Assembly: GCF_000004195.4 (NCBI RefSeq)
Contig: NC_030680.2
Coordinates: 138,879,545-138,943,544 of the forward strand
Direction of reading: 5' to 3'
Length of the DNA stretch: 64,000 nucleotides
Source: Xenopus tropicalis
Lineage: Eukaryota; Chordata; Amphibia; Anura; Pipidae
The notes beneath the pieces were generated by a model that saw only the letters and a program-made list of their open reading frames with translations, made no database searches and was not told where the DNA came from. Positions within the stretch are counted from its first letter, which is position 1. Every line of letters begins with the position of its first letter. Shown here piece after piece: positions 24,201 to 39,200 of the stretch. The translations under genes were made by a program, and so were the position numbers.

Positions 24201-27200
24201 TTCACCTCTCTACATTCCCAAACTCACCCGCACATATATAATACCTTGTATATAAAAGCATCTGGCTTAGAGACAAATCGTTTTTATTTACAGTTGGGAT
24301 CAAGTACAGGTACTGTTTTATTATTACAGAGAAAAGGGAATCATTTAACCATGAAATAAACCCAATAGGGCTGTTCTGCCTCCAATAAGAATTAATTATA
24401 TCTTAGTTGGGATCAAGTACAGGTACTGTTTTATTATTACAGAGAAAAGGGAATCATTTAACCATTAAATAAACCCAATAGGGCTGTTCTGCCCCCAATA
24501 AGGGGTAATTATACCTTAGTTGGGATCAAGTACAGGTACTGTTTTATTATTACAGAGAAAAGGGAATCATTTAACCATTAAATAAACCCAATAGGACTGT
24601 TCTGCCCCCAATAAGGGGTAATTATACCTTAGTTGGGATCAAGTACAGGTACTGTTTTATTATTACAGAGAAAAGGGAATCATTTAACCATTAAATAAAC
24701 CCAATAGGACTGTTCTGCCCCCAATAAGGGGTAATTATACCTTAGTTGGGATCAAGTACAGGTACTGTTTTATTATTACAGAGAAAAGGGAATCATTTAA
24801 CCATTAAATAAACCCAATAGGACTGTTCTGCCCCCAATAAGGGGTAATTATACCTTAGTTGGGATCAAGTACAGGTACTGTTTTATTATTACAGAGAAAA
24901 GGGAATCATTTAACCATTAAATAAACCCAATAGGACTGTTCTGCCCCCAATAAGGGGTAATTATACCTTAGTTGGGATCAAGTACAGGTACTGTTTTATT
25001 ATTACAGAGAAAAGGGAATCATTTAACCATTAAATAAACCCAATAGGGCTGTTCTGCCCCCAATAAGGGGTAATTATATCTTCGTTGGGATCAAGTACAA
25101 GGTACTGTTTTATTATAACAGAGAAAAAGAAAAAAATAGGTTTTACAATTTGTAATTATTTAAAATGTAGTCTTGGGAGATGACCCATTTTCTGTTTGCA
25201 AATACTGAAACATATATTTGGAAACCTTCTAAGGTTTAGGAGGCTGGGGGCTACCATCTAGCCTGCAGCCCTCCATATATTGCTGACATGCCCTACTGGA
25301 TAATGGAAGTTGTGACTTGATAACAGGTTGAATGTCCCCTGTTGGATATTCCTTCCATACATAAAACTAACAAATATATTAAATGTTCTCTTAAGTATCT
25401 GTGGCTCTTCATGCTGCATATGATTATATTTCATATTAATGGAACACTAGGATTCTAGTACAGATATCCTTGTTTTGTCCCCAGTGACAAGCAGTGGATA
25501 CCATATTAATTACAAGAGATATGCAGTTGCCTAAAAGGCATTGATTTTTCTATTGTTCCCCTGTGGGTCTCTGCATTCCGTATTGAAGCTTTTCTGGACA
25601 CTTGTAATAATAGCGGCACAGTTATATTTAAAGCAGCTCACTTCTCATTCGGAAGAAGCCTTAGAATGTATGGAATTCTGAGATCCCAGCACGTCAGCAT
25701 TTTCTTCGTGTACTTTAGATAAAATGCTCGAAGACGAAATGAATGTAGGGCCCTGTTGCACGGGGTGTTTGCATCATTATGGATCTCTGTGGGCTACAAA
25801 GCCTTGTTCACACATTGTGCGTCAATACTGCAGATATCTTACACACATTCTTACAAGGAAGAAAATCAGAGATGCACCAATTCTACGAATAAGAACCATT
25901 TGTTGTGGAAGTTATTGTGATACTAATATCTACAGTTAGTATTAGTGGTTGTATATATAGTTTATGTATGTGAGTGTATAGATTGGTAAGTATAGGTTTG
26001 TGGGTGCTGGGTTTACTTGGAAGGGTTGAACTTGATGGACTCTGGTCTTTTTTCAACCCTATGTAACTGTATGTAACTATAAATATTTTATGCCTTGGAT
26101 CTGGGCATTCTAGGAATAAAACTATGTCCCCAGGGTACAGTGGAAGCAAGTATGGAGGATCCAAGGGTGGTTGTTCTCCACTTTTGGCAACACGTCCCTT
26201 TCCATCCTCCTCCCTATCTTCAATTTTCTAGGCTGATCTCCCCCTCCCATGTGGCTGGATGTTGTTCTCCCCATTTTTAGGCAACAAGACACACTCCATG
26301 CTCCTCCCTCCTCCCATGTGGCTGGTCCCTCTACATGCTCCTCCCTATCTTCTGGATCCATTGCTCTAGGCTGATCTCCCTGCTCCCATGGGCTGGTCCC
26401 TCTACATGCTCTTCCCTATCTTCTGGATTCATTGCTCTAGGCTGATCTCCCTGCTCCCATGGGCTGGTCCCTCTACATGCTCCTCCCTATCTTCTGGATC
26501 CATTGCGCTAGGCTGATCTCCCCGCTCCCATGGGCTGGTCCCTCTACATGCTCTTCCCTATCTTCTGGATCCATTGCTCTAGGCTAATCTCTAGGGATGC
26601 ACGGAATCCAGTATTCAGTTCAGGATTCGGGCAAGATTCAGCCTTTTTCAGCAGGATTCGGATTTGCCCGTATCCATAACTTTGACCCAACCAAAACCGA
26701 ATCCTTAAAATCATGTGAGTTTTTTTTCACATAAACATGGAAGTTGGTCATTTTTCACTGCGCACAAAGCATGCAGTTCTCTTCAACCCCTCCGGACGAA
26801 TATTTAGCATAGGATTCAGGGTTCGGCCGGATCCTAAAATAGTGGATTTGGTGCATCCCTACTAAGCTCCACCCCAGGATATTTTAATAGACATATAAAG
26901 AGCAGGCCTTGTCAGCTAAACAACAGAATGAAGAGGTGTTCCCCCATTAGCCAAGTGAACAGTATGGTTATATGCACTGAAATAGCTGGATTACATAGGC
27001 CTCTATCAATTGTTTCTTGGTCTGTGCCATCTTTGGTGGGCATCACCATTGCAAACTTGCAAAAGTGTTTCCCAGAAACAAGCACATAGCAGTGGCCAGA
27101 AGACACTTACTAAATAGTGTCATAATCCATGGCTACCAGCAAGAATATCTACTCTGTGTGATAGGTCAGTGTACAGTTCTCTAAGGTGTCCCCTTGTGTA

Positions 27201-30200
27201 TCACAGGGGGCCCTAAAACTTGAAAACTGGGAGCACTACCCTGTGGTGCAACCAGGTCTGGGATTTACACACACCCCAAACAACCTCCCCTAGCCCAATA
27301 AATAGTGAGTGTCTATGGCATCTTACAGCAGCCCCTCTGGCATTTGCCAGAACCCACAGATTGCCAGTCTAGGATTGGGCGCAACAATCCCCGACGGCAG
27401 CCAAATCAAAACTCCACATAAAATAGAGAACAAGGAGCAAAAGCACTTACAGATAATACAATAATGTATGTTATTTATTGTACCAGGAAACCAAAAGTAC
27501 ATTGTGGTTTACCGGTATAGTAAATAACAGTATGTTGTTTCATTATCTGTAAGTGCTTTAGCTTCTTTCCTTTATTTTATCACTGAGACCACTGACATCT
27601 AGGGGTACTGTCTCACAAGTTAGTCTTATTAGTATTAAATTTCTTATGTGGGGTTACAGATACACTTCACGCAACAGACCAGTACCAACCACTGTCCAGC
27701 TGTCCCAATAGTTCCCAGAGATGGTATTTTTTCCAGTATAAGAGCTGATCGGTCTCAGATTCTGGCAAATGCCAGAGGGGCTGCTGGATGCCATAGACAG
27801 TCATTATTGATTGAGCTGAAGGGCTGCTTCACCTCCATGCTTAAGAAGGCAGAGGACTTAAAGTGGCTGTACACCTACCAATAATGATCTTTCTTGCGAC
27901 CATTGGTTCATTCCCTCCATTGACGTTCAGGGCTGAATCGTCAGAAATGGAGCTAGAAAAAATAGAGATTCTACCTCCACCTGACGATTCAGCAGATTTT
28001 GCTCAGCGCCTTCGATGGCACCCAATCAAAATCTTTTGTCCCGCCCGATTGACAAGACGCCCGATATCCAACACTCTTGAAATATCGGTCATCTTGTTGA
28101 TCCGCCATACACGCACCGAATATCGTACAAAACAAGGTTTTGTGCAACAATATCAGTGCATGTATGGCCACCCTTACTGTCCTCCAAACATGAACTCCAA
28201 ACATCCTGAAGTGATGAGATAACAGTACGTCCTTCCCCATCATGCTTTTACTGGGAGCAGATCAATCCTTTCCACCCAAACTCAATCACAGGGATCTTAA
28301 CACGGCGCTTGGCACATTTCCGCTCAAGTCTAATCTGTGCCATCCTGCTTAACACCAAGCACATAAGAACTTTCTTGTAGTTCAAATACCCAAAGCAGCA
28401 CTCTGTCAAGCAGCAGAAGGTGCATAAGCATCAGCACAAGCTTGTAGAGACAATAGCCTTCCTCAGGTACTAAGTGATCTCCATAAGTGTTTGACTTAGT
28501 AGGGGCTGTTGGCAACTGGCGGTTAAAGAAAAAGTCTGTACCGAGATGTCTTGGCTTTAACAGAGTGACCTTCAGGCTCTAACTCTACCGACTAACTTTC
28601 TCCACAGCTCTTTCAAGCTCTAATAAAGGGAGGCAGTACCCTTTTTTCACTTTGCATGTAGCCCCATGGCTTGGCCCTTCAGTGCAGCTCTTTGTGCTCC
28701 TAGAATGGAATTGAGCACAAAAAGTTGCACCATATTTAATGGTGTATATTGCAGCTTTACCCTGAATTTAAGTGCTCCGTACCAGGGCACCATGGAGCAG
28801 AATTCTGTTCATTAGAACTCTTGAATTTGCATCTGGAGCAACAGTAAACAAGCCTGCTAACCTGTAAGTAGTGGGCAAAGCTAATTCTGCTAAGTGAACA
28901 CTTCTTTTAACATTTACAGAAATATTACAACAGGAGCAACCTCAGCAGAGGCATTCTTCATAGACATCAGTAGATACATGTGATATGTGACCACCAAATG
29001 GTGAGGATGGTTTCAGGTTTCTGAAGAATTTTATTATTCTTTACTTGTGCACAGTCAACATATTACATTTCTAGTGCCAAATAACCAAAGTCAAAAAATC
29101 ATAGAAATTCCTTGCCGGAAGTGCCCTGGAATGAGTATTCATAAAATATTGTGTTCATACAAAAACACTGCTTTCTCATACTCAATAAATGAAAAAAATA
29201 ACTCATGAATGAACTTACAGCCCACAGCGACAGTCGCAAGAGTGATATGAAGAGTGGTGTGCGATCCCAGCCAGAAATACAGTGCACTAGCAGCCCACTG
29301 TGCTCTGCAGAGAGAGAGAGAGAGAGACATAAAAGAGACTGTTGGTGCTGTTCAGATGCTATGATTGATGTCCCCTTTCCTTCCCACAAGGCAAAGTGCT
29401 TGGGGGGGGGTTTAAAAATAGTATTGTCCCCCCCAACAAACATGTGGGCTCTATTTGCCTGCATCTCTGGTAGGCAAAACACTTTGGCCTCCATAGCACT
29501 TGTAATCTGATGTAATGTAAAAGACCCCTTATAAGATCTATCCCAAATAGGCCACAACGGTAGGAGTTATCATTCAGCCACAGCTGGAGAGCTGCGATTT
29601 GCTAAACTTGGGCCAAGAACTTAATTAGAATTGAAAGCAACACCCAAGAGAAGGAATATGGGGGTTGACACTGGAAGATTAAAACAGTGTTTATAAGGAA
29701 AGGTCCCCCATGTGAAGGAGCTCTGTGTCTGTGAGATGGCAGAGATCCATAGATCAGGTACATAGATATAGAACTTTAATGATGGCACTTACCATCCCCA
29801 TTGAGGATATGAATTAGCAGCTTCAGGTAATTCTGCGTCTGCTTCACCAAATCCCAACTCTGAAAGCAGAAAACAACAATCGAATGTTTTTGATTGAAAG
29901 ACAGAAAGTCAATTTGGAAATGAACATCTAAAGAGGATGTGGGCTAATTAACTTACTCACAAGCTAATATCTGCTTCTATGTCTGCTAAACCCTAGGGAG
30001 TGTGTATTTAAATCAATAAACATTACTGCTTGAGGCGGGGGCACCATTGCCCAGTGACTTCCAGTTGGATGTATCGGGACTAAAACAACCATTGCACATA
30101 GAATGAGAGTGACCAAGGAATCCCAACGCCATGGAACACTCTGCTGTGGATCACACTGACGCCTTTCTAGCACAATGGCCGTATGCTAGCATCGGACCCC

Positions 30201-33200
30201 ATTCCACTTATTCCCAGTGAGAAACCAGTATTATTCAGGGAGAATTCAACTTATCAAGCTAACACTTACTCTGTTATATACAGCAGAAAGCTGCTAATCA
30301 TTTAAGAAGATTATTAAACACTGTACAATTGTTTCCCATTTGGCCCTAAAGCCAATCCATACATAGTCGGCTAACAAGTCTTGGATGATTTAGAAAACAC
30401 TTTCACTATCCAGAAACGAAATGGAGTGTAAGGGTAAAGACACATGGAGCTACTTAGTAGCAGCTACTTGTCACGGTTACTAAACAGCAAAAAATCCCCT
30501 GCCATAGACAATACTGAGAATTGCCTCTGCTAAAACACACGTAGAGACATTTATCAGTAAATGATCAACTTTGTCTATTTCTGTAACTGCAACAAGTAGC
30601 TGCTACTAGTAGCTCAGTGTGTCTTCACCATAAATGTATTAGTATAGTGCTACTAATATGCACAGTGCTTTATCAAGGCCCAATATACAAAGGGCACCAC
30701 CAGTGACAGACTAGAAAACGCTACTGGCCTCGTTTACAAAGAGCAGGAGAAGAACTAGGTGCCAAAACCTGCACTCAGTTTATTTCATACATAATAATGG
30801 CATTGAGAATAAACTGATAGCTTCCATTGCAGCCCCTAGTGTGCCTATGCCTTTGTACCAAGTCAAAATAAAAGGGGCTCATTTATTATTTTCCCAAATA
30901 CAAGTGCTAAAACACTTCTACCAAATCAATAACCTGACACAATGCAGGCCCTTACATGATGCCTACAGTACAAATTTTGAAGCCCCTGCTACTCCCAGTC
31001 TGGCCTTAAGCTAGGGGGTGTTCCAGGAGATTCCACCTGTCGATCGAGAGCTGAATAAAGCTCTACAGCGACACACAGGGTTGCTGCCATTAGGCAAGTT
31101 GAGATTCTTGCCTCAGGTGGCAATGCCCAGTGGGTAACCAGAGGTGGCAAAAAGCAGCTCCCAGTAACTTCAAGATCCAAAACACCATTTTTTAAATCAG
31201 AATTTCAGCTCTTGTAGTGCAAAAACTGCAACTGCTCTTTCTTAGGCCCCTCCTCATCCTCCTCCATCCAGCCATATTCTTCATTTCCCTGAGTGCCCCA
31301 GCCATGTCACCTGTGGTCTGATAAACTTTAGTCACACTTTACTGCTGCGCTGCAAGTTGGAGTGATATCCCCCCCCCCCTCTCCCAGCAGCCGATCAGCA
31401 GAACAATGGGAAGGGAGCAAGATAGCAGCTCCCAGTAGGTATCAGAATAGCACTCAATAGTAAGAAATCCAAGTCCGGCTTGGGACTCCTCCAGTTACAT
31501 GGGAGTAGGAGAAACAATAGGTTAGCTGAAAGCAGTTCTAATGTGTAGCGCTGGCTGAAAGCTCAGACTCGGGCACAATGCACTGAGATGGCGCCTACAC
31601 ACCAATATTACAACTAAAAATATTTTTGTTGGTTCAAGAATACAATTATAAATGGCAGAGTGAATTATTTGCAAACAGTGTCATTTAGAAATAAAATGTA
31701 CACCATAAAAATCATGACAGAATCCCTTTAAGAGGGGGGCAACAGGGGGTTAGTCTCCCCCTGGAGCCATGATTGCCCACAGTCAGAGGTGCCGCAGTTT
31801 GCACTCCATTGGCACTTTTGCTAAAGTCTTTATTATTTACCCAAACCTTGCGGCTTTCACAGAAACATAAAACATTTCCCAACTTTCTCAGTTATTATAC
31901 AAAAAAAACAAAAAAACAGAAGCAGTGAAGTTCTGGGGCTCAGGTATCAGAAAATGGTATTTTCTCTCGATACAAACTACGGTAGGATAAATATTTAATA
32001 GTTTTGCTCCTTTGATGTCAAGACACAGAAAACATTAAGTGAACATAAAACAGCCTAAAGGAAAACCAGAGGGCACGGTTGGAACCCGACTGCCCCACGT
32101 TTGTATTCCGGCTGCACGCGGATCATGTGTGTTTGTTCTCGTGCCTGCCAGGGCTGTTTCCCCAGTTCCGCTACTGACCAAAGGATTCCTTGACAAGGAC
32201 ATTCAAAGCGCAGTCCTCTAGGAGAGATGATAAAAGGAACATGGGCAGCCGTGCCAGCTCAATGCAGTAACCGCAATCCTCCCGAGCCCGGTATCCAAGA
32301 ACAAACTGGCAGCGTGTGTGCTCACATATTTTAATGAAATTTACAATGACAAAAAAAGTTAGTAAGAAATAAGCCAAACTGAAGAGCTAACAGTCAGGGA
32401 GAAGAGGAGAAATACCAAACGATGGGCCAGATTCATGGTTCTGCAATTGAATCTCAATGAACTCAATCTGGCCCAGTATTCTAGGTACAGAAATATGTGA
32501 AAAACAGCTGCAACTTGGGTGGGGGTCCGATCTGAAGATCTAGATTGAGACTGGTATGTGTTTAGGAGGACATCACCTCTAAGGGTTTGACAACCCTACA
32601 AATAGTTTGCTCCTGGGATCAGTCATTTTTAGATATCCAGATAGAAATAAAATGTATTTAAAGCAGAAGGAAAGTCATTTTGGCATTTTACTGCCAATAG
32701 ATTTGCCACATTAGTGCCACCTAGAACATTATATTTATTCTGCAGAAACCATTAACATACCTGAGTAATCAGCTTTACAAGCTTTCTCCCATTGCTTAAG
32801 ATTAGCAGCTGCCATTTTAAGCAGCTTCCTGCCTACAGTCTAGCGTTTATAGCTGAGATCACACATTCCTAAGGGGGGAGGGAGGGAGTTCTTGGCATTC
32901 TACTGGGAGGGGGGAAGCAGGAGAGGGGAGAGAGGAGAGAACTGTGCAGACTCTGGCCATGGGAATGAAGGATGTTTCTGAGAGAGGAAATCAGGCACTG
33001 GAACATCATGTTTAAAAAAAAATCAAGAAATCCTGTGTTTCTTTTGATAGAGCTTACTTAGTTTTTACCTCTCCTTCTCCTTTGAACTCATTGTTGAATG
33101 TTAGGTGAGGATTTGCTCAGGTACAAGGAGAAATAAAGGGTTAATCATTGGGGTTGCCAAATGTTAGGCACCCCCCAGTGACTGTAATCACCTGATACCC

Positions 33201-36200
33201 CAAGCCAGTGCTCCTGTTAGCAGAAAACTGCACCGGCCCAGGGTACACTTTAGCTGCTTACGGAGCGATCCTCTTCCTCCCGATCTCTTTGCGTGGGCAC
33301 GCATTCACATTATACTGAATAGCTGAACTTTACCAAAAAAACTTTCACTTTTTCACTCTACTGCACATGCATCTGCCACTGGGGCACTGAAGAAACAAGA
33401 AGAAGAAGAGGAGGATCGCTCCGTGGTGCTTGCTGAAAAGTACCCAGGGCCAGGGCAGTTTTCTGCTAACAGGAGAACCGGCCCTAGTATTTGGCACCCC
33501 CCCAGTAATTACCCATTTCCTTCTCCTATAATACAAATGACCAATCTAACATAACAGGGAGCTACAACACAAGAAGGATCATTTACAATGAAGGCAAAGT
33601 GCACCTTGACCCCCCACCTTGCTTTAGGCAGTTGTAAGAGACCTGTTTATGGGCCCTGGGGGTACCTGCATGTATAGTTGTGGTAAATGAGACCTTAGAC
33701 CCGAGTTTGATCTGTTCTGAGCAAAGCAATGCTGTGCCTATTGACGCAGGAGAACCCAGGAGCGACCCCATGTCCTGAATGGATGGTAGCTCCTGGGTAC
33801 CCTTTGCACCCACTTGTGCCTGAAGAATTTGGCGCAGATTTCACTCACAAACCAAACACCATAAATGACGTCAGACAGACTTCAGCACAGTTGCATCCGA
33901 TTCAAGAAAAAAATGTGCGCATAGTTGGGGTCATTTTGGCAAATCCCCACAACTGTAGCATTGCGGTATGTGTAGTGCAATTGCTCCAAGCCTATGGCCC
34001 CCTTGCAACTCCAATGACTGCAATGCGACTTTGTTAGAAAAAAAAAAAACATGGCGACTGCACTCGAATTTGCACTTTGCTCACTGCACTTACTGACATA
34101 CACGTGCCTTCATTTCTTGCTTTTATTACAGTGACTACAAATGGGACTGGGGCAGGCATCTGTATAAACCTCTCACATAGGTACCACACCGTGTCCTGGG
34201 GGATCACCCCTGAAGGATTTCTGTACAGCCGCTAGATGTTGCCTTCATCTCATGTTGTTGGCACCCCCCTGCCGAGCTGTGGCCTAATTCTGGCTTTGGG
34301 CAAGCCTGTCACTGTGATGGGGAATAACAAAATCTGCAGATGCCTTAGTGATAAGTTGGACGGGCTGTGATGGGTAAGTTATCCACATTTTCAGCTACCG
34401 CTTTTGCACTGAAAGGTTCTTCATGGGGGCACTGGCAAAACATGTCACGAAAATAACAGTCAAAGGAAGCCAGTTCCCATTGTGTGAATAGTATTATTTG
34501 AGAAGCATTCACCTTTAAAGCTTACTGCTTTCTGGCATGAAGTAGAAGTCAACAAACACCCAACCGCAGTGCCAGTACATTGGGGATTAGTACTTACACT
34601 TCTGTGAACTGGATTAAACCATTTGGCCTGCAGCCTTGTGCCTTTATATGGAGCTCAAACTCCTCAGTGACTTCTAATATCCTTATCATTTACAGTAGGG
34701 GGTACATTATCCCTTATAATACATGAGTGATACTCAGAGTTCCCTGTATAACTCAGCCTGCAGCCTTGTGCCTTTATATGGGCACAGAACCCCTCAGTGA
34801 CTGCTAATATCCTTATCATTTACAGTAGGGGGTACATTATCCCTTATAATACATGAGTGATACTCAGAGTTTCCTGTATAACTCAGCCTGCAGCCTTGTG
34901 CCTTTATATGGGCACAGAACCCCTCAGTGACTGCTAATATCCTTATCATTTACAGTAGGGGGTACATTATCCCTTATAATACATGAGTGATACTCAGAGT
35001 TCCCTGTACAACTCAGCCTGCAGCCTTGTGCCTTTATATGGGCACAGAACCCCTCAGTGACTGCTAATATCCTTATCATTTACAGTAGGGGGTACATTAT
35101 CCCTTATAATACATGAGTGATACTCAGAGTTCCCTGTATAACTCAGCCTGCAGCCTTGTGCCTTTATATGGGCACAGAACCCCTTAGTGACTGCTAATAT
35201 CCTTATCATTTACAGTAGGGGGTACATTATCCCTTATAATACATGAGTGATACTCAGAGTTCCCTGTATAACTCAGCCTGCAGCCTTGTGCCTTTATATG
35301 GGCACAGAACCCCTTAGTGACTGCTAATATCCTTATCATTTACAGTAGGGGGTACATTATCCCTTATAATACATGAGTGATACTCAGAGTTCCCTGTATA
35401 ACTCAGCCTGCAGCCTTGTGCCTTTATATGGGCACAGAACCCCTCAGTGACTGCTAATATCCTTATCATTTACAGTAGGGGGTACATTATCCCTTATAAT
35501 ACATGAGTGATACTCAGAGTTCCCTGTATAACTCAGCCTGCAGCCTTGTGCCTTTATATGGGCACAGAACCCCTCAGTGACTGCTAATATCCTTATCATT
35601 TACAGTAGGGGGTACATTATCCCTTATAATACATGAGTGATACTCAGAGTTCCCTGTATAACTCAGCCTGCAGCCTTGTGCCTTTATATGGGCACAGAAC
35701 CCCTCAGTGACTGCTAATATCCTTATCATTTACAGTAGGGGGTACATTATCCCTTATAATACATGAGTGATACTCAGAGTTCCCTGTATAACTCAGCCTG
35801 CAGCCTTGTGCCTTTATATGGGCACAGAACCCCTTAGTGACTGCTAATATCCTTATCATTTACAGTAGGGGGTACATTATCCCTTATAATACATGAGTGA
35901 TACTCAGAGTTCCCTGTATAACTCAGCCTGCAGCCTTGTGCCTTTATATGGGCACAGAACCCCTCAGTGACTGCTAATATCCTTATCATTTACAGTAGGG
36001 GGTACATTATCCCTTATAATACATGAGTGATACTCAGAGTTCCCTGTATAACTCAGCCTGCAGCCTTGTGCCTTTATATGGGCACAGAACCCCTCAGTGA
36101 CTGCTAATATCCTTATCATTTACAGTAGGGGGTACATTATCCCTTATAATACATGAGTGATACTCAGAGTTCCCTGTATAACTCAGCCTGCAGCCTTGTG

Positions 36201-39200
36201 CCTTTATATGGGCACAGAACCCCTCAGTGACTGCTAAAATCCTTATATACACAAGAACCTAGGCAGAATATAATTTCAATACAGGTCGTATTAAATGTGC
36301 TTATTTGTATTAAAGGTGCTTGTATTAGTACACAGTCCCTTTAAGCCATTTCATGTACGAGGAAACAGAAAACAATTTTATTCTGCTGTACCAATTTAAA
36401 AAACGGAAATAAATTCAAGGACAAGTGAGAGTGAAATGTCTGTGGTTTATAAAAAGGATCAGATAACATCCCAGGAGGCAGGCAAAGGTACCTGTGAAAT
36501 CAGTCTCAATTAGACTTGTCTAAGCAAAACCATTAATATAACCTGCCTGCAAGTCTTCCTGCCGTGCTGTGACCTAGTTTTCTCAGCTTTGCAAACACCG
36601 GATCCCCCGTTGCATTCCTGATGGAATATCCCAGAGGCTGCACAAAAGGGAGCTCAGTCTGTTATGAACTAAGCATTATGTAAGAGGAGCAGAACCTTAT
36701 GTTGCCAAACATTGAAAGATCTGCTTGTTTGGATATTTCCTGATACACCCGCCTAAGTTGGGCAATATTGGGCTGATTGGATCCTTTGGGAACAAACGAT
36801 CGGATCACAATGGCAGGAACACAGGCCATCAGGATGAGGACCACATCAATAAGTCAGTGCAGTCCCCGGTCCCACAGGAAAATCAAACCTGCCCAATCGG
36901 TGTCTGGCCCAATTTCGACTGGGCAGGCCAAACAGAAGGGCCCCATACATGGGTAAATAAGCTGAAATCAGTGAAGGGGCCAAACCAGCAGCTTAAATCT
37001 GCCTGTGTATTGCCTCCTTACGTTTAGCCCTTTGCCTGAGTAGTAGTAATAGTCAGTGCAGCCAGCAGAGGTAAGGAAAGATACCTACATAGGTCTAATA
37101 TCCCAATCATGTCCAGTATATGCCAATAACTGTGTTTGATAGTAACTAGATGCTTATTGTAGATTCAGATATAAAGGTGTGTGCATTATGCAGCAGAACA
37201 CCACTAGATTATTACACTGCACCTTTAATTACTGCTCTGTATACAGCAGGGGGCTCAAACTCAATTTACCTGGGGGCCGCAGGAGGCAATGTCAGGATGA
37301 GGCTGGGCCGCATAAGGGATTTCACAAAAAATTGGCTTTCAAGGGATAATGCAAGGCACGGCGGGCGGGAGCTGCTGATTGCGGAAATGACGTTATGCCA
37401 TCATAACAGTTATTATGGGAAGACGTTCTGTGTGCACAATTAGCTCCTTAGCAGCTAATTGTGCACACAGAACGTCTTCCCATAATAACTGTTATGATGG
37501 CATAACGTAATTTCCGCAATCAGCAGCTCCCGCCCGCCGTGCCTTGCATTATCCCTTGAATCGCAATAAAAATCGCGATCCATTCATTGCTTTTGAGAAG
37601 GCGTTGGTGCGGGCCACAAAATATTGTACCGCGGGCCGCAAATGGCCCGCGGGCCGCGAGTTTGAGACCCCTGGTATACAGACCTTTTACTGCTACTTGT
37701 GAGGGCAGACTGAGCTAATTTGCTACAGGCCTTAGTGAGCTGGCAACTGCTCCGTGGGCTACAGAGCTTCAGGGCATATCCACATAGTGAAGCGTCAGCA
37801 CCTAGCTAGCAGCACCCCACCCGCTGCTCATTGCTCTGCCTACGCACAACCAGATCTCCCTTATGACCCTTATGGCCAAGCTTGTTTATCACTAAGAGCA
37901 ACAAATTGTTGGTTTTTGTTGCAGGGAGAATCATAACTATGGCTATTAAAAAAGGGATTTCTCTGATTATGCATAAACATTCCATCCATGATTTAACTCA
38001 CATAAGCAGGCATCAGCTGTGGGACTTATTAACGAACCCGACTGACTGGATTACCCACTGCCAGTCCCCATGCAGTTACTGTCAGCTTGATATGGCTTAA
38101 AGGTAACGGGCACCAAGCCATAGAACCACATGGTTTGAATAGAATTTCACTAGCAAGATGCTAATCTTTCTCAGCCAGGGATTGCTGAACGACTGCTGGT
38201 CTATCCTGTCTTTGCTTCCAATGCTCTACCATATGTAGCCACTCAAAAAAGAGAGAGGTGCGCATTAGTGGTTTAACAACTCCAAAGTGAATCAGACAAA
38301 ATACTGTGATACAAAACATTACATATGCCCAGTGCATTTCTCTCTTCAACAGGTCAAAACAAATGTGAGCCATATGCTGCTTCTATATTACATTTTTTTC
38401 CCTTATGAAGACTCATTTCTGGCTCAAATACAGCAGGCATATATTTTTGTAACCCAATAAAAACCATTAGTAGCACTATTTTGCCTTTGTTTTTGTATGC
38501 AACCATAGAAGAACTAGAATACTTTTTGTACAGTGCTGCGGAATATGTTGGTGCTTTATAAATAAATGTTATTATTAATAATAATAATAATAATAACACA
38601 CAACTGTAATGGAATACAAATCTTAAAAGGATAAGTAAACCTCCAAAATAAGTTAATGTAAAATTGCAGAGACTGCTATTCTGAGCACTTTTGCAATTTA
38701 CTTTACAAGATATTAAGGGAAATAAGTGTTGTAAATATGAATGAATTTTGTTACAACAGCGCCACCTTCTGGGCAGTTTCCTACTGTGTGGTAGTCGAGG
38801 AACGTGTCAGGAGAAAGAAACAGCTCTGATCTGATGATGTTCTATTTAGGAAGCCATTAGAAACCTCAGATAACTGTTATCACATCTTAGAATATCAGAC
38901 CAGCCCTCTTTCTTGCTTCTGACAAGTTCCCTGACTGGCTCACAGTCGGAAACTGACCAGCAGGAGGTGCTGACGTAAAAAAATTCATTCATACTAACAG
39001 TACACTTTCCCTTAATATCTTGGAATCTTACATTGTACATGTACTTATTTTAAAGGTTTACTTATCCTTTAACCTATAGAAATGAATGCCTACAGTAACT
39101 TTATAGAAAAAGAAAATATTGTGGCTTACCTGGTACTCCCTCCAGTCAATATTCAGGTGCCTTGTAAGGGAGGCTGGAATATATAATGGGGCATCAACAT

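Noticed and set aside
34622..36240. CRISPR-like regular repeat
   Set aside because: Copies are directly adjacent with no unique spacers, the unit is 130 bp, and the genome is vertebrate.
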